DNA of 43,363 bases. Origin: Nodosilinea sp. LEGE 06152 (GTDB lineage Bacteria; Cyanobacteriota; Cyanobacteriia; Phormidesmidales; Phormidesmidaceae). The position numbers and the translations under genes were made by a program. The stretch lies in the NCBI RefSeq assembly GCF_015207525.1, contig NZ_JADEWR010000019.1:45396-88758 (forward strand), written 5' to 3'. This document shows positions 25,223 through 33,882 of this stretch, one piece after another. Below the pieces are notes generated by a model. That model worked only from the letters and a program-made list of their open reading frames with translations. It searched no databases and was not told where the DNA came from. The first letter of the stretch is position 1. Every line of letters begins with the position of its first letter.

Positions 25223-25573
25223 CCAGATTCCTTAAGATTGGATGACATTATGGCCCGGAACGCTCATTTAGTGGTGACAGCTACCGATTGACCCGGGGTT
25301 AGTGCTTACCCTAAATCGTTGTGCCTTGACCTGTGGGTGCGCCAAAGGAGGGATCCATAAGCAGCCTTCACGTTAAAACGCACAAGTTTTCAAGTTTTCA
25401 CAATCTACAGAATGCTTTCCCAGCCTGCTTTCGTGGCTGTAGAGCAACCGTTAGACGTTTGATTATCGTTGAGAAGAGGCGTATTTGCGGCGGAGATCGT
25501 TAATATGGACGAGTTAGGAAAGCAGAAAATAAGCACCTTAGCCAACATCTTAAGAATTAATTAATTTTTAGGC
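25223..25573. other. Intergenic region upstream of the DUF1815 gene
   Basis: About 350 bases with no convincing reading frame. The last 60 bases are AT-rich and lead into the promoter at 25574. No tRNA or hairpin with a T-run is seen. Confidence 0.4.
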
Positions 25574-25579
25574 TACAAT
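25574..25579 (+). promoter_or_regulatory. Candidate -10 element of the DUF1815 gene
   Basis: TACAAT lies 27 nt before the ATG at 25606, in an AT-rich tract. The likely start point near 25586 leaves a 20-nt leader containing GAGGAG. Confidence 0.45.
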
Positions 25580-25605
25580 CTCTATGAGTAACGAGGAGTG
25601 TCGTT

Positions 25606-25950
25606 ATGTTTGTCCGATTAGCCGAGCAGCACCGTCAATTTGTTAGGGATCTGGTCATGAATCTGCAAGCGCTGGCCACAGTGCTTGAGGATATGGGCTA
25701 TCTCGCATCCTGCTACACCTGCGGTGGCCAGCTCAACAGTGCGTCCTTTATGGTGAGCCTGGGCGATGACCACCTGATTCGCTTTTTGGTGTCCGACTAC
25801 GGCATCACCTGGACCGAGATGCGCGACGATCGCGAGCTGATGAAGCTGGAAGGGGCCGAGGCCATTCACCAGCTGCAGGAGTTGGCCAATCTGGTCAAGT
25901 TTCGCATCAAGCCAGTGGGCTCCCAGGAAACCGTATCCACCAAAGCCTAA
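25606..25950 (+). CDS. DUF1815 family protein
   Basis: A 114-residue protein of a family found in cyanobacteria and of unknown function. Recognisable segments are the N-terminal helix FVRLAEQHRQFVRDLVMNLQ-like region, CYTCGGQLNSASF (about 39-51) with two cysteines three residues apart, and the DYGITWTEMRD stretch (about 64-74). No membrane segment or signal peptide is present. GAGGAG is placed 10-15 nt before the ATG. The gene has its own promoter and is followed by a good intrinsic terminator, so it is a single transcription unit. The paired cysteines might bind metal, which is speculation. Confidence 0.85.
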   Translation: MFVRLAEQHRQFVRDLVMNLQALATVLEDMGYLASCYTCGGQLNSASFMVSLGDDHLIRFLVSDYGITWTEMRDDRELMKLEGAEAIHQLQELANLVKFRIKPVGSQETVSTKA

Positions 25951-26022
25951 CGTGGCTGCTCACTTCTAAACTCTGCCCCAAGGCCGACCCCGCAGTCGTG
26001 TTCCGTAGCTAACGATCAATTC

Positions 26023-26038
26023 TTCCCCCTAGGGGGAA
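26023..26038. repeat. Perfect 16-bp palindrome
   Basis: TTCCCCCTAGGGGGAA is exactly self-complementary. It lies between the convergent DUF1815 and aspartate kinase genes, just before the terminator hairpin. Confidence 0.6.
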
Positions 26039-26041
26039 AGG

Positions 26042-26067
26042 CACCGGTGGATACCAGCGGTGTTTTT
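26042..26067 (+). terminator. Intrinsic terminator of the DUF1815 gene
   Basis: CACCG (26042-26046) pairs with CGGTG (26058-26062), and an inner GGT/ACC pairing is possible. Five T residues follow at once (26063-26067). This is the clearest Rho-independent terminator in the window. Confidence 0.65.
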
Positions 26068-26106
26068 GAGTTGGCTAACCGCTCTGCAGCGCCCTGCGGC
26101 CGCCTG

Positions 26107-27918
26107 CTAGGCAGGCACTACCGTGCGCTTAAGCCCGGCCAGGCCGAAAGCATTGTGCACCGCTCGCAGGGCCGTAACGCCCTCTGTCTCAGCCACCACG
26201 CAGCTAATTTTGATCTCTGAGGTGGCAATCATTTGCAGGTTGATCCCCTGCTCTGACAGCGCCTTGAACATGCGGGCGGCCACGCCAGGGGCGTAGATCA
26301 TGCCCGTGCCAACGACGCTGACCTTGGCAATGGCCTCATCCACCGCCACATCTCCAAAGCCCAGTTCGGCAGCGGCAGACTCAACGACGGCTTTGGCGGT
26401 TTGGGCATCGGCCTGGGCCACGGTGAAGGCAATGTCGCGGGTGCCCTGCCCGTTGACCAGGCGACAGCGCTGCGACTGAATAATCATATCGACGCTGACG
26501 CCGTGGGTGGCCAGCAGCTGAAAGATTTTGGCCGCCATACCGGGGCGATCGGGCACGTGGCGAATGGCGACGCGGGCCTGCTTGATATCGAGGGCGGCCC
26601 CGCGCACCTCCGGGGCTGGAGCGCTAGTCGTGGGCGAATCACCCTGGGGCACGGGCGAGGAGGTGACCTCAAAGGCCTCGCACAAAACCGCAATGGCGCG
26701 ATCGCAGTCGTCCACATCAATGGTGCAGCTCACCTTCACCTCCGAGGTAGAGATCAGCTGAATGTTGATCCCCGCCGCTGCCAGCGACGAAAACATCTTG
26801 GCGGCCACCCCCGGCCGACCAATCATGCCTGCTCCGGCAATGCTGATCTTGGCCATTCGCTGGTCGACCATCACCTCGGCCTGGGTGGTGTCGGTGGGGT
26901 TGCTGCGCAGGGCCGGGCCAATCGCCTCGGCCACCGCCTCGGCCTTGGCCAAATTTGCCTTCACCATGGTGAAGGCAATGTCGTTGGTGTTGCCCTCGTG
27001 GATGGATTGAATGATTAAATCGACATTCAGCGCCTGGGTAGCCAGTTCGCCAAACAGCCGGGCCGCAATGCCGGGGCGATCGGGGATGCGCAGCAGCGCC
27101 ACCTTAGCCTGATCGGTGTCAAACTCGACGGCATCCACCGGGTGGGCCAGCTCTAGCCCCTCCAGCGGTCGCGGCTGGGGCCGGGGCGAGATCACGCGGG
27201 TGCCGGGCTCGTCGGTCCAGCTCGATCGCACCACCAGCGTGACGCCGTAGTTGCGGGCAATCTCCACCGCTCGGGGGTGCAGCACCTTGGCTCCCAAACT
27301 GGCCAGCTCCAGCATTTCGTCGCTGGTGATCTCCTCCATCAGCTGGGCCTCGGGCACCAGACGTGGGTCGGTGGTGAGAATTCCAGGCACATCGGTGTAG
27401 ATTTCGCACTTTTCTGCCCCCAGCGCCGCCGCCAGGGCCACCGCCGAGGTGTCGGAGCCGCCCCGGCCCAGGGTAGTAATTTCGAGATCGGAGGTCTGGC
27501 TAATGCCCTGAAACCCCGCCACTACAATTACCTTGCCTTCGCTGAGGTGACGCTGCAGGCGATCGGTTTTGATCTTCAGAATGCGGGCGCGGGTGTGCTC
27601 GGCCTCGGTGACAATACCCACTTGCGCCCCGGTCAGCGAAATCGCCTCCTGCCCCTGGGCGTGCAGGGCCATGGTCAGCAGCGCAATGGAGACCTGCTCG
27701 CCCGTCGACAGCAGCATGTCCATCTCGCGGCGGCTGGGCTGGTTGGTAATATCGGCGGCCAGTTTTACCAGGCCGTCGGTGGTTTTGCCCATAGCCGAAA
27801 CCACGACCACTACCGAGTTGCCGGCCTGTACCGTCGCCTTGACCCGCTGAGCCACCGCCTGAATGCGCTCCACGGTGCCTACGGAGGTGCCCCCATATTT
27901 CTGTACGATCAGCGCCAT
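26107..27918 (-). CDS. lysC: Aspartate kinase with four ACT domains
   Basis: Aspartate kinase phosphorylates L-aspartate, opening the path to lysine, threonine, methionine and isoleucine. The product has 603 residues from the ATG at 27918, where the conserved start MALIVQKYGGTSVG begins. A longer frame reaching 28077 would add 53 residues with no homology, so I reject it. The kinase domain covers about 1-245 and includes the Lys7 motif and GRGGSDTSAVALA. Two tandem pairs of ACT domains follow (about 265-425 and 440-603), as known for cyanobacterial aspartate kinases, where they sense lysine and threonine. No other amino-acid gene is adjacent. Confidence 0.94.
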   Translation of the reverse strand: MALIVQKYGGTSVGTVERIQAVAQRVKATVQAGNSVVVVVSAMGKTTDGLVKLAADITNQPSRREMDMLLSTGEQVSIALLTMALHAQGQEAISLTGAQVGIVTEAEHTRARILKIKTDRLQRHLSEGKVIVVAGFQGISQTSDLEITTLGRGGSDTSAVALAAALGAEKCEIYTDVPGILTTDPRLVPEAQLMEEITSDEMLELASLGAKVLHPRAVEIARNYGVTLVVRSSWTDEPGTRVISPRPQPRPLEGLELAHPVDAVEFDTDQAKVALLRIPDRPGIAARLFGELATQALNVDLIIQSIHEGNTNDIAFTMVKANLAKAEAVAEAIGPALRSNPTDTTQAEVMVDQRMAKISIAGAGMIGRPGVAAKMFSSLAAAGINIQLISTSEVKVSCTIDVDDCDRAIAVLCEAFEVTSSPVPQGDSPTTSAPAPEVRGAALDIKQARVAIRHVPDRPGMAAKIFQLLATHGVSVDMIIQSQRCRLVNGQGTRDIAFTVAQADAQTAKAVVESAAAELGFGDVAVDEAIAKVSVVGTGMIYAPGVAARMFKALSEQGINLQMIATSEIKISCVVAETEGVTALRAVHNAFGLAGLKRTVVPA

Positions 27919-28304
27919 AGTGTTGTCGTTCGCCTCCCTGCGAGGGTTGAGCCCTTCCCTACGGGCATTGCGGCCTGGTCTAGCCACTCCGGTTACGTCC
28001 TGGGTGTTAAGAAACCAGCCTGGGGGTATTAAAGTTCTCCAAATTTTAGTCCTAATTCCATCACTCCAGAACGCCACCTGGGGCTGTTTCTGGGGCTATT
28101 TCATCGCGAAAACGCCTAGGACAGGTGCTAAAACCGGATCTTCTAATCTACCAGCCCAACCCCTACCAGCAACACCCCCCAGCAACCTCTTGGTGCAATC
28201 TTGGTCAGGCCTTAGCCAGGTTGCAGGGATATAGCACAGCGCACAGTATTTAGCGGTATTGTGTTTTATAACAAAAAGTAACAACTTGCTTCCTCGGTAT
28301 TGTC
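27919..28304. other. Divergent intergenic region between lysC and the NADH dehydrogenase gene
   Basis: About 386 bases that should hold both promoters. TATAAC at 28267-28272 could be a -10 for the gene at 28305, without a good -35. No reading frame of interest is seen. Confidence 0.35.
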
Positions 28305-29705
28305 ATGCAGACCGTTCAACGTCCCCTCGACTCCACCGCTATGGCCTCAAACGTGGTTCTTGAAGATGCTGCTTCCACCGTTGATGTGCCGCCGGTTACC
28401 CCTGGTAAACCCCAGGTGGTGATTATCGGGGGCGGCTTTGGCGGCCTCTATGCAGCCCAGCAACTGGGTCGCGCCGATGTGGAAGTGACGCTGATCGACA
28501 AGCGTAACTTTCACCTGTTTCAGCCGCTGCTGTACCAGGTGGCCATGGGCGGGCTCTCGCCGGGCGATATTGCCTCCCCCCTGCGCGGCGTGCTGAGCGC
28601 CCAAAAGAATACTCGGGTGCTGATGGGCGAGGTGGTCGATGTTGACCCCGAGCAGCAGCGGGTCAGCCTCAAGGACGGCCGCACCATTCCCTACGACAGC
28701 CTGATTGTGGCCACGGGCATGAGCCACTTCTACTTCGGCCGCGATGACTGGGCCGACGTAGCCCCCGGCCTCAAAACCGTAGAAGATGCGCTGGAGATGC
28801 GGCGGCGCATTTTTGCGGCTTTTGAGAAGGCAGAAAATACCAGCGACCCCGAGCTGAAGCAAAGCCTGCTCACCTTTGTGATTGTGGGCGGTGGCCCTAC
28901 CGGGGTTGAACTGGCCGGGTCGCTGGCGGAGCTGGCCTACCACACCCTGCGCAACGACTTTCGCCACATCGACACCACCGCCAGCCGCATTCTGCTGGTC
29001 GAGGGTATGGACCGGGTGCTGCCGCCCTTTCCGCCGGAGCTGTCGGCCCGCGCCCACGCCGACCTGGAGAAACTGGGGGTTGAGGTGCTGACCCAGTCGC
29101 TCGTGACCGATATTGCGGGCCACCAAATCACCCTGAGGCAGGGCGATCAGCTGACTACCCTGCAGGCGGGCACGGTGCTGTGGGCGGCGGGGGTGCGCGA
29201 CCCCGGCATGGGCGGGCTGCTGGCCGATCGCACCGGAGCTGAGCGCGATCGCTCGGGCCGCGTGATCGTCAGCAACGACCTCAGCCTGCTGACCTATCCC
29301 AATATTTTTGTGGTGGGCGACCTGGCCCACTTTGCCCACCAGGAGGATCGCCCCCTGCCCGGCGTTGCCCCGGTCGCTATGCAGGAGGGCAAGTACGTGG
29401 CCCGGCTAATTCAAAAGCGGCTTAAATCCGAAACGCTGCCTCCCTTTGCGTACAAAGACAGCGGCAGCCTGGCGGTGATTGGCCGTCACGCCGCCGTGGT
29501 CAACCTGCCCTGGGCTAAGCTCACCGGCTTTCCGGCCTGGTTTGTGTGGCTGTTTGTGCACATCTTTTACCTGATCGAGTTTGACAACAAACTGATGGTG
29601 ATGACCCAGTGGGGAGCCAACTACCTGACCCGCAAGCAGGGGTCACGCCTGATTACCGAAAAAGTGGTGGAGAAGGTTGAGGTCACTGCGGCAGGCGATC
29701 GCTAG
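28305..29705 (+). CDS. Type II NAD(P)H dehydrogenase (FAD-dependent, Ndb/NDH-2 type)
   Basis: A 466-residue flavoprotein with two dinucleotide-binding motifs: VVIIGGGFGGLYAA (38-51) for FAD and VIVGGGPTGVELAGSLAEL (about 190-208) for NAD(P)H. The stretch RNFHLFQPLLYQVAMGGLSP and the VVGDLAHFA motif near 340 fit NDH-2 enzymes. The C-terminal hydrophobic segment (about 405-430, FPAWFVWLFVHIFYLIEF) would dock the protein on the membrane, where it passes electrons from NAD(P)H to quinone without pumping protons. Cyanobacteria carry several (NdbA-C), and I cannot say which one this is. The ATG at 28305 gives a 35-residue variable extension; the ATG at 28341 is an alternative. Confidence 0.88.
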   Translation: MQTVQRPLDSTAMASNVVLEDAASTVDVPPVTPGKPQVVIIGGGFGGLYAAQQLGRADVEVTLIDKRNFHLFQPLLYQVAMGGLSPGDIASPLRGVLSAQKNTRVLMGEVVDVDPEQQRVSLKDGRTIPYDSLIVATGMSHFYFGRDDWADVAPGLKTVEDALEMRRRIFAAFEKAENTSDPELKQSLLTFVIVGGGPTGVELAGSLAELAYHTLRNDFRHIDTTASRILLVEGMDRVLPPFPPELSARAHADLEKLGVEVLTQSLVTDIAGHQITLRQGDQLTTLQAGTVLWAAGVRDPGMGGLLADRTGAERDRSGRVIVSNDLSLLTYPNIFVVGDLAHFAHQEDRPLPGVAPVAMQEGKYVARLIQKRLKSETLPPFAYKDSGSLAVIGRHAAVVNLPWAKLTGFPAWFVWLFVHIFYLIEFDNKLMVMTQWGANYLTRKQGSRLITEKVVEKVEVTAAGDR

Positions 29706-29742
29706 CGATTTTGGCTAAGCCAAACTGGCAGCAAGTGATGCG

Positions 29743-29774
29743 ATCGGGCGTTGGGCGTGGGCCTAGCGCCCGAT
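29743..29774 (+). terminator. Terminator-like hairpin after the NADH dehydrogenase gene
   Basis: ATCGGGCG (29743-29750) is the reverse complement of CGCCCGAT (29767-29774), and TGGTTTT follows. It begins 37 nt after the stop codon. Confidence 0.5.
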
Positions 29775-29899
29775 TGGTTTTCCTGGCTCAATTCTGAAGG
29801 ATCGCTTAAGAAGCCCCTTCACCCCGGCAAAGCCTGGTTAACTGCTACAGGGTGCAACTCTAGTCAGTACAGGCAACTTCACTCATCGGGAGATAGATT

Positions 29900-30181
29900 G
29901 TGCTGAGAATTCCGCAGAAGCTGTTCGATCGCGCGTCGTCCTTGGGCTTTGAATGCACGACTGACGATCAGCAGCACCTGATTCGACCGTCTCAAGCAGG
30001 CTGGCATTTGGTCTATGACAAGGGTCACTGGGTGCTGGTCGTCAACGGTATTCCCCAAATGCGCTTTGGCTACGACGACGTGATCGCGTTTCTCGATCGC
30101 CTGGCTCACGATTCTGGAACAGACCGCCTTAATCGAGAAAAAATCCAGTTCAACGCCACCTCACAACAGCTAGTGTCATAG
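29900..30181 (+). CDS. Small conserved-looking hypothetical protein
   Basis: A 93-residue protein that I do not recognise. It looks like a compact alpha/beta domain: a helix (LRIPQKLFDRASSLG), alternating beta strands (HLIRPSQAGWHLVYDKGHWVLVVNG), then a helix (YDDVIAFLDRL). The pattern is ordered rather than random and the codons match the neighbours, so I accept it as a gene. It starts with GTG at 29900, preceded by GGGAG at 5-12 nt. The next small gene begins 22 nt after its stop, so the two are probably co-transcribed. Confidence 0.6.
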   Translation: MLRIPQKLFDRASSLGFECTTDDQQHLIRPSQAGWHLVYDKGHWVLVVNGIPQMRFGYDDVIAFLDRLAHDSGTDRLNREKIQFNATSQQLVS

Positions 30182-30203
30182 GGGTACTCTGCACACCCCC
30201 GAT

Positions 30204-30509
30204 ATGCCCCTCAATTCTCAAGCGCTGCCCGACTACGAACGCCACCTGCTGGCGGCCATGGCCTTCTTTTTAGGGCGCGATTCAGATGCCCAGGCCCGCG
30301 CCTGCCTGTGCATGTACCTGCGTCAGGCCGAGCCCCGCATTATGGCCCAGGTGCGCTACTACGCCCACCAAATTTCTACCCAAACCGGAAAGCAGATTGA
30401 AGCCTACGACCTGCTCCAGATGATTGTCGAATCGCCTGAGGCGGTGGCGGCTGCCCTGCCCCACCTGGGTCGAGTACATGACGACGACCAGCCCGACGTC
30501 TTCAGCTGA
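30204..30509 (+). CDS. Small hypothetical protein
   Basis: A 101-residue, mainly helical protein with no domain I recognise. It contains ALPDYERHLLAAMAFFLG and RACLCMYLRQAEPRIMAQVRYYA segments, with two cysteines one residue apart at about 33-36. The C-terminus is acidic (DDDQPD). It follows the gene at 29900 by 22 nt in the same direction and ends 86 nt before the FecR gene. The coding style resembles that of the neighbours. Its function is unknown. Confidence 0.6.
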   Translation: MPLNSQALPDYERHLLAAMAFFLGRDSDAQARACLCMYLRQAEPRIMAQVRYYAHQISTQTGKQIEAYDLLQMIVESPEAVAAALPHLGRVHDDDQPDVFS

Positions 30510-30552
30510 AAAAACATGGGTTAAGTTTCGCAATCTCTGCTGAATGTGGAGG

Positions 30553-30582
30553 GTTGCCTGTGTATAGATTTTATCAGGCAAC
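30553..30582 (+). promoter_or_regulatory. Perfect inverted repeat directly upstream of the FecR gene
   Basis: GTTGCCTG (30553-30560) and CAGGCAAC (30575-30582) are exact reverse complements around 14 AT-rich bases that contain a -10-like TATAGA. It ends 13 nt before the ATG at 30595. It may be a repressor operator straddling the promoter or a leader hairpin. Confidence 0.5.
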
Positions 30583-30594
30583 TCAGTGGAAGTT

Positions 30595-31782
30595 ATGATG
30601 GCGTCTTTTTTGCTACAGGGGTTTCGGTTAAGATCTAGCACCCGTTGGGGACGATTTGTAGGGCTGATGGGGGTCACTCTGGCGGGCAGTGTGCTGCTGG
30701 CCCTGCCGGGGTACGAGGCCGAGGCGCAGACCAGCTCTGCCGCCACCGTCACCGAAATTTTAGACAGCAACCAGGTTTACATTCAAAACCGCGCGGCCCA
30801 GGTGAACAGCGTGGCCCAGCAGCGGCAGCAGGTTAGAACTCGGGCCGCCCGCACCTCGCTGCGGTTCAACAACGGAGCCGTCGCTCGCCTGGCCCACAAC
30901 TCCAGTCTGGTGGTTGGGCAGTGTGCCCAACTCAACCGAGGCACGCTGCTGGTCAATGGCACCCTCAACGGCTGCTCGACCTCCACCGTGGCTGGGGTGC
31001 GCGGCACAATTTATACCATCGAGGTGACCGACACGGGCGAAACCATTATTCAGGTGTTTGAGGGTGAGGTGGTGGTTGAGCGCAACCTTAACCCCGTCAC
31101 GGTTGACCCAATGGCAGACGAGTTCAACCCCCTCGATCCATCCCTCGACCCGGTGGTACCTGGCACCGACCCAGTGGTACCCTTTGCCAACCCAACGGAG
31201 CCGCCCGCCAGTCCAGGTACCAGTCCTGAGATCAATTCCCCTGGGGCGAGCCCAGGCATTGAGCCACCTACCACGGGGCCAGGCAGTCCAGGCTTTGAGC
31301 TGCCCTTAGAGCCCAATCCATCTACCCCGCCTACAAGCCCACCCCCCGGCCCCACGACAGATCCCCTGGGCTCCCTGGGTAATAAGCCTGTCGAGGGGCT
31401 TCTGGTAGCCGCACAGCCTGGGCTCAAGCAAGATGGCTCACCGAGCAGCGACGTAGACTCTGATTCTGCTTTGCCCGAGGAGAATGTTGAGGAAGCCGAC
31501 GGAGAAACCGTAGACTTTAGCGAAGACGACTCCCTGACGATCGCGGAGGGGCAGCAGGTGATTATCGATGCCGACAACGATGAGGCCGTGATCCTGGCAC
31601 TCTCGCCAGAAGACTTTATTGACCTGCTGGAAGGCCCGCTGATTGAGGGGTTTGTGCTGGAAATACCGGGTATGGCCAACCTGCGACGGTCCTTTGAGCA
31701 GCTATTCCCTGGGGTGCCGTTGCCCTACTACTGGGTGCCGTCGATCCCCAGTCCGCCCATTCGTTTTCCCTTTCCGTTCTAG
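30595..31782 (+). CDS. Secreted FecR-domain protein with Pro-rich region
   Basis: About 395 residues from the ATG at 30595 (also ATG 30598; a GTG at 30586 is in frame). A hydrophobic signal segment (about 18-40, GLMGVTLAGSVLLALPG) ends near an AEA-Q cleavage-like site. A FecR domain (about 55-160) follows, with QVRTRAARTSLRFNNGAVARLA, the GTLLVNG turn and VAGVRGTIYTIEV. The next ~110 residues are rich in Pro, Gly, Ser and Thr, and an acidic domain with EDFIDLLEGP completes the protein. In classical systems FecR signals iron status to a sigma factor, but no sigma or TonB gene is present here. Cyanobacteria often place such proteins beside CHASE2 cyclases, as here: the cyclase begins 33 nt later. 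Confidence 0.82.
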   Translation: MMASFLLQGFRLRSSTRWGRFVGLMGVTLAGSVLLALPGYEAEAQTSSAATVTEILDSNQVYIQNRAAQVNSVAQQRQQVRTRAARTSLRFNNGAVARLAHNSSLVVGQCAQLNRGTLLVNGTLNGCSTSTVAGVRGTIYTIEVTDTGETIIQVFEGEVVVERNLNPVTVDPMADEFNPLDPSLDPVVPGTDPVVPFANPTEPPASPGTSPEINSPGASPGIEPPTTGPGSPGFELPLEPNPSTPPTSPPPGPTTDPLGSLGNKPVEGLLVAAQPGLKQDGSPSSDVDSDSALPEENVEEADGETVDFSEDDSLTIAEGQQVIIDADNDEAVILALSPEDFIDLLEGPLIEGFVLEIPGMANLRRSFEQLFPGVPLPYYWVPSIPSPPIRFPFPF

Positions 31783-31814
31783 AGGGGCGGTCGTGATCTC
31801 AAGGAAGAGTTGCC

Positions 31815-33767
31815 GTGGTTAAGTCCTACCGTCGCCTGGTTCAGCTGGGGCACGGGCTGATGGTGAGCTGGGCCGTGTTTGGCGCGATCGCCCTCACCTC
31901 CCAGCATCCGTGGATTGTGCTGATTGAGGGACAGGCTCAGTCGTTTTTGCTGCGGCTGCGGGGGGCAGTGCCGCCCCCTGAGGAAATCGTGATTTTGGGC
32001 ATTGACGAATACTCCCTCAGCCAGGGCGATCTGTACCGGGCCGACCCAGAGCGCTATCCCTTTTTGGCCCCCCTAGAGATCTGGCCCTGGCAGCGGCAGG
32101 CCTACGCCCAGGCGATTGAGCAGCTAATGGCCGCTGGGGCTAAGGCGGTGGTGATTGATGTGCTGCTGGTAGACCCCAGCGGCTACGGCCCCGCCGACGA
32201 TGCGGCCCTAGAGGAAACCCTGGCCCGGTGGGGCGATCGCGTGGCCCTGGCCGCCGCCTACGACGTATCGAGCAGCGACTTTGGCCTATTCACCAGCCTG
32301 CTAGAGCCGGTCTACAGCAGCCAGTCTCAAGTGGGGCTGATTAACCTGGAGGCCGACGTGGACGGCAAGTACCGCACTTTCCCCGATCGCGGCATTGAAA
32401 CCCTGCGCCAAACCCACGGCTTTGCCGATGGTTTGCCCTCCCTGGCCCGAGCGGCCCTGGCCGCCGCCGACTACCCCCCGCCCGTTCGCCAGAGCCAGGA
32501 TCTCTTTTTCTACGGCCCGGCGGGCACGTTTCCGGTGGTGTCGTTTGTGCAGGTGCTCGACCCCACCAACTGGCCCCTGATTGCCGACCAGTTTGAGGGC
32601 AAAATTGTGCTGATTGGCCCGATGGCCGAGTCGTTTCAGGATCGCAAGCGTACCCCCATCGACAACACCATGCCGGGGGTTGAAATTCACGCCCACGCTC
32701 TGGCCGCGCTAATGGAGGGCAAAACCCTTGGTGTGGCGGTACCCAATCCTCTAGCGCAGGGGCTATTGACGGCGATCGCGATCGGTGCGATTGGGCTGGG
32801 GCTGGGCTATCGATTTACTCAACCCGTGCCCAGGCTGGTGGGCTTTTTGGCCGCGATCGCCACCTGGGGAGCGCTGGCCTACCTGCTGATGGTGCACCGC
32901 GATCGCCTGGTGCCCGTAGCGATCCCCGTTGCCTGCCTGGGCATGGGCGGCGTCACCTACATCGCGACTGGGGCCGTTAGCAACCGGTTGGAGGAACAGC
33001 GCCTGCGCCGCACCCTGGAGCGCTACGTGGCCCCCTCGGTGGCCCAAGAAATTCTCAATCAGCCCGAAGACTTTACCAGTCTTACCGTGGGGCAGCGGTT
33101 TCAGGCGGCGGTGCTGTTTTCAGACATTCGCGGCTTTAGCCGCATTTCGTACCAGCTCGGGGCCGAAGAAACCGTCAGCCTGCTCAATACCTATCTCGAT
33201 GTGATGGTGGCCGCCATTCTGGAGTACCGGGGCACCATCGACAAGTTCATTGGCGATGCGGTGATGGCCGAGTTTGGCGCGCCTACATCTCTGGGGCCAG
33301 AGCAAGATGCTCTGGGGGCTGTATCTGCTGCATTGGCGATGCGAAAGGTTTTAGCGACTCTGCGTACCACGCTTGAGGCCCAGGGGCTGCCGCCGCTTTT
33401 CAACGGCATTGGCATTAGCTACGGTGAGCTGGTGGTGGGCAACGTGGGGTCGGTGCAGCGGCTGGAGTACACCGCCATTGGCGACACCGTAAACGTGGCC
33501 AGCCGCATTGAAGGGCTGACCAAACTGATCGGCACCGATATTTTGATTACCCAGCCCTGCTACGACCTGGTGAAAGACCACATTGTGACCGTCGACCACG
33601 GCACCCACTTTTTGGCCGGACGCGAGCAGGAAGCGGTGCAGGTCTACGGCGTGATCGCCCTCAAGGGCGAAAGCGATGACCTCTACCACCAGGTGCAAAC
33701 AGATCTAGTTCAGCACCTCAGCCAGCCCAAGGCGATTACCTTCCCTACCCAGCCCCAGAAGACCTGA
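31815..33767 (+). CDS. CHASE2-domain adenylate/guanylate cyclase (class III)
   Basis: The 650-residue membrane protein has an N-terminal span (about 13-30), an extracytoplasmic CHASE2 sensor domain (about 40-300, with EEIVILGIDEYSLSQ), and three closely spaced membrane segments (about 305-385). A cytoplasmic class III cyclase domain follows (about 430-620). Metal-binding Asp437 (FSDIRGFS) and Asp481 (FIGDAVMAEFG) are present, Lys477 is the purine-specifying residue, and NVASR supplies the transition-state Asn and Arg. The second purine-specifying position carries Thr553 (LEYTAIGD), the class IIIb pattern known from bicarbonate-responsive adenylate cyclases, so I favour cAMP over cGMP. The start is GTG at 31815, with AAGGAAG about 8 nt upstream. 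It is probably co-transcribed with the FecR gene. Confidence 0.9.
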   Translation: MVKSYRRLVQLGHGLMVSWAVFGAIALTSQHPWIVLIEGQAQSFLLRLRGAVPPPEEIVILGIDEYSLSQGDLYRADPERYPFLAPLEIWPWQRQAYAQAIEQLMAAGAKAVVIDVLLVDPSGYGPADDAALEETLARWGDRVALAAAYDVSSSDFGLFTSLLEPVYSSQSQVGLINLEADVDGKYRTFPDRGIETLRQTHGFADGLPSLARAALAAADYPPPVRQSQDLFFYGPAGTFPVVSFVQVLDPTNWPLIADQFEGKIVLIGPMAESFQDRKRTPIDNTMPGVEIHAHALAALMEGKTLGVAVPNPLAQGLLTAIAIGAIGLGLGYRFTQPVPRLVGFLAAIATWGALAYLLMVHRDRLVPVAIPVACLGMGGVTYIATGAVSNRLEEQRLRRTLERYVAPSVAQEILNQPEDFTSLTVGQRFQAAVLFSDIRGFSRISYQLGAEETVSLLNTYLDVMVAAILEYRGTIDKFIGDAVMAEFGAPTSLGPEQDALGAVSAALAMRKVLATLRTTLEAQGLPPLFNGIGISYGELVVGNVGSVQRLEYTAIGDTVNVASRIEGLTKLIGTDILITQPCYDLVKDHIVTVDHGTHFLAGREQEAVQVYGVIALKGESDDLYHQVQTDLVQHLSQPKAITFPTQPQKT

Positions 33768-33787
33768 GACAGCGATCGCCACATCGG

Positions 33788-33864
33788 TTAGGGCGCTGGG
33801 CCAAAGGATGGTTGAGCTTTTCAGCGATCAGCTCATGTCCAAAGCTGCCGAGCCAACGCCCTGA
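33788..33864. terminator. Imperfect inverted repeat between cyclase and pnkp genes
   Basis: TTAGGGCGCTGG (33788-33799) pairs imperfectly with CCAACGCCCTGA (33853-33864), including G-T pairs. An inner TGAGC/GCTCA pair lies between them. It sits between convergent genes and may terminate both. Confidence 0.3.
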
Positions 33865-33882
33865 GAGTGGTGGTTCACTGCC

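Noticed and set aside
27919..28077. N-terminal extension of aspartate kinase
   Set aside because: The conserved family start is at 27918, and the extra 53 residues show no homology and read like leader DNA.
28347..29339. 330-codon minus-strand frame inside the NADH dehydrogenase gene
   Set aside because: It mirrors a well-supported flavoprotein gene and its product has no recognisable motif.
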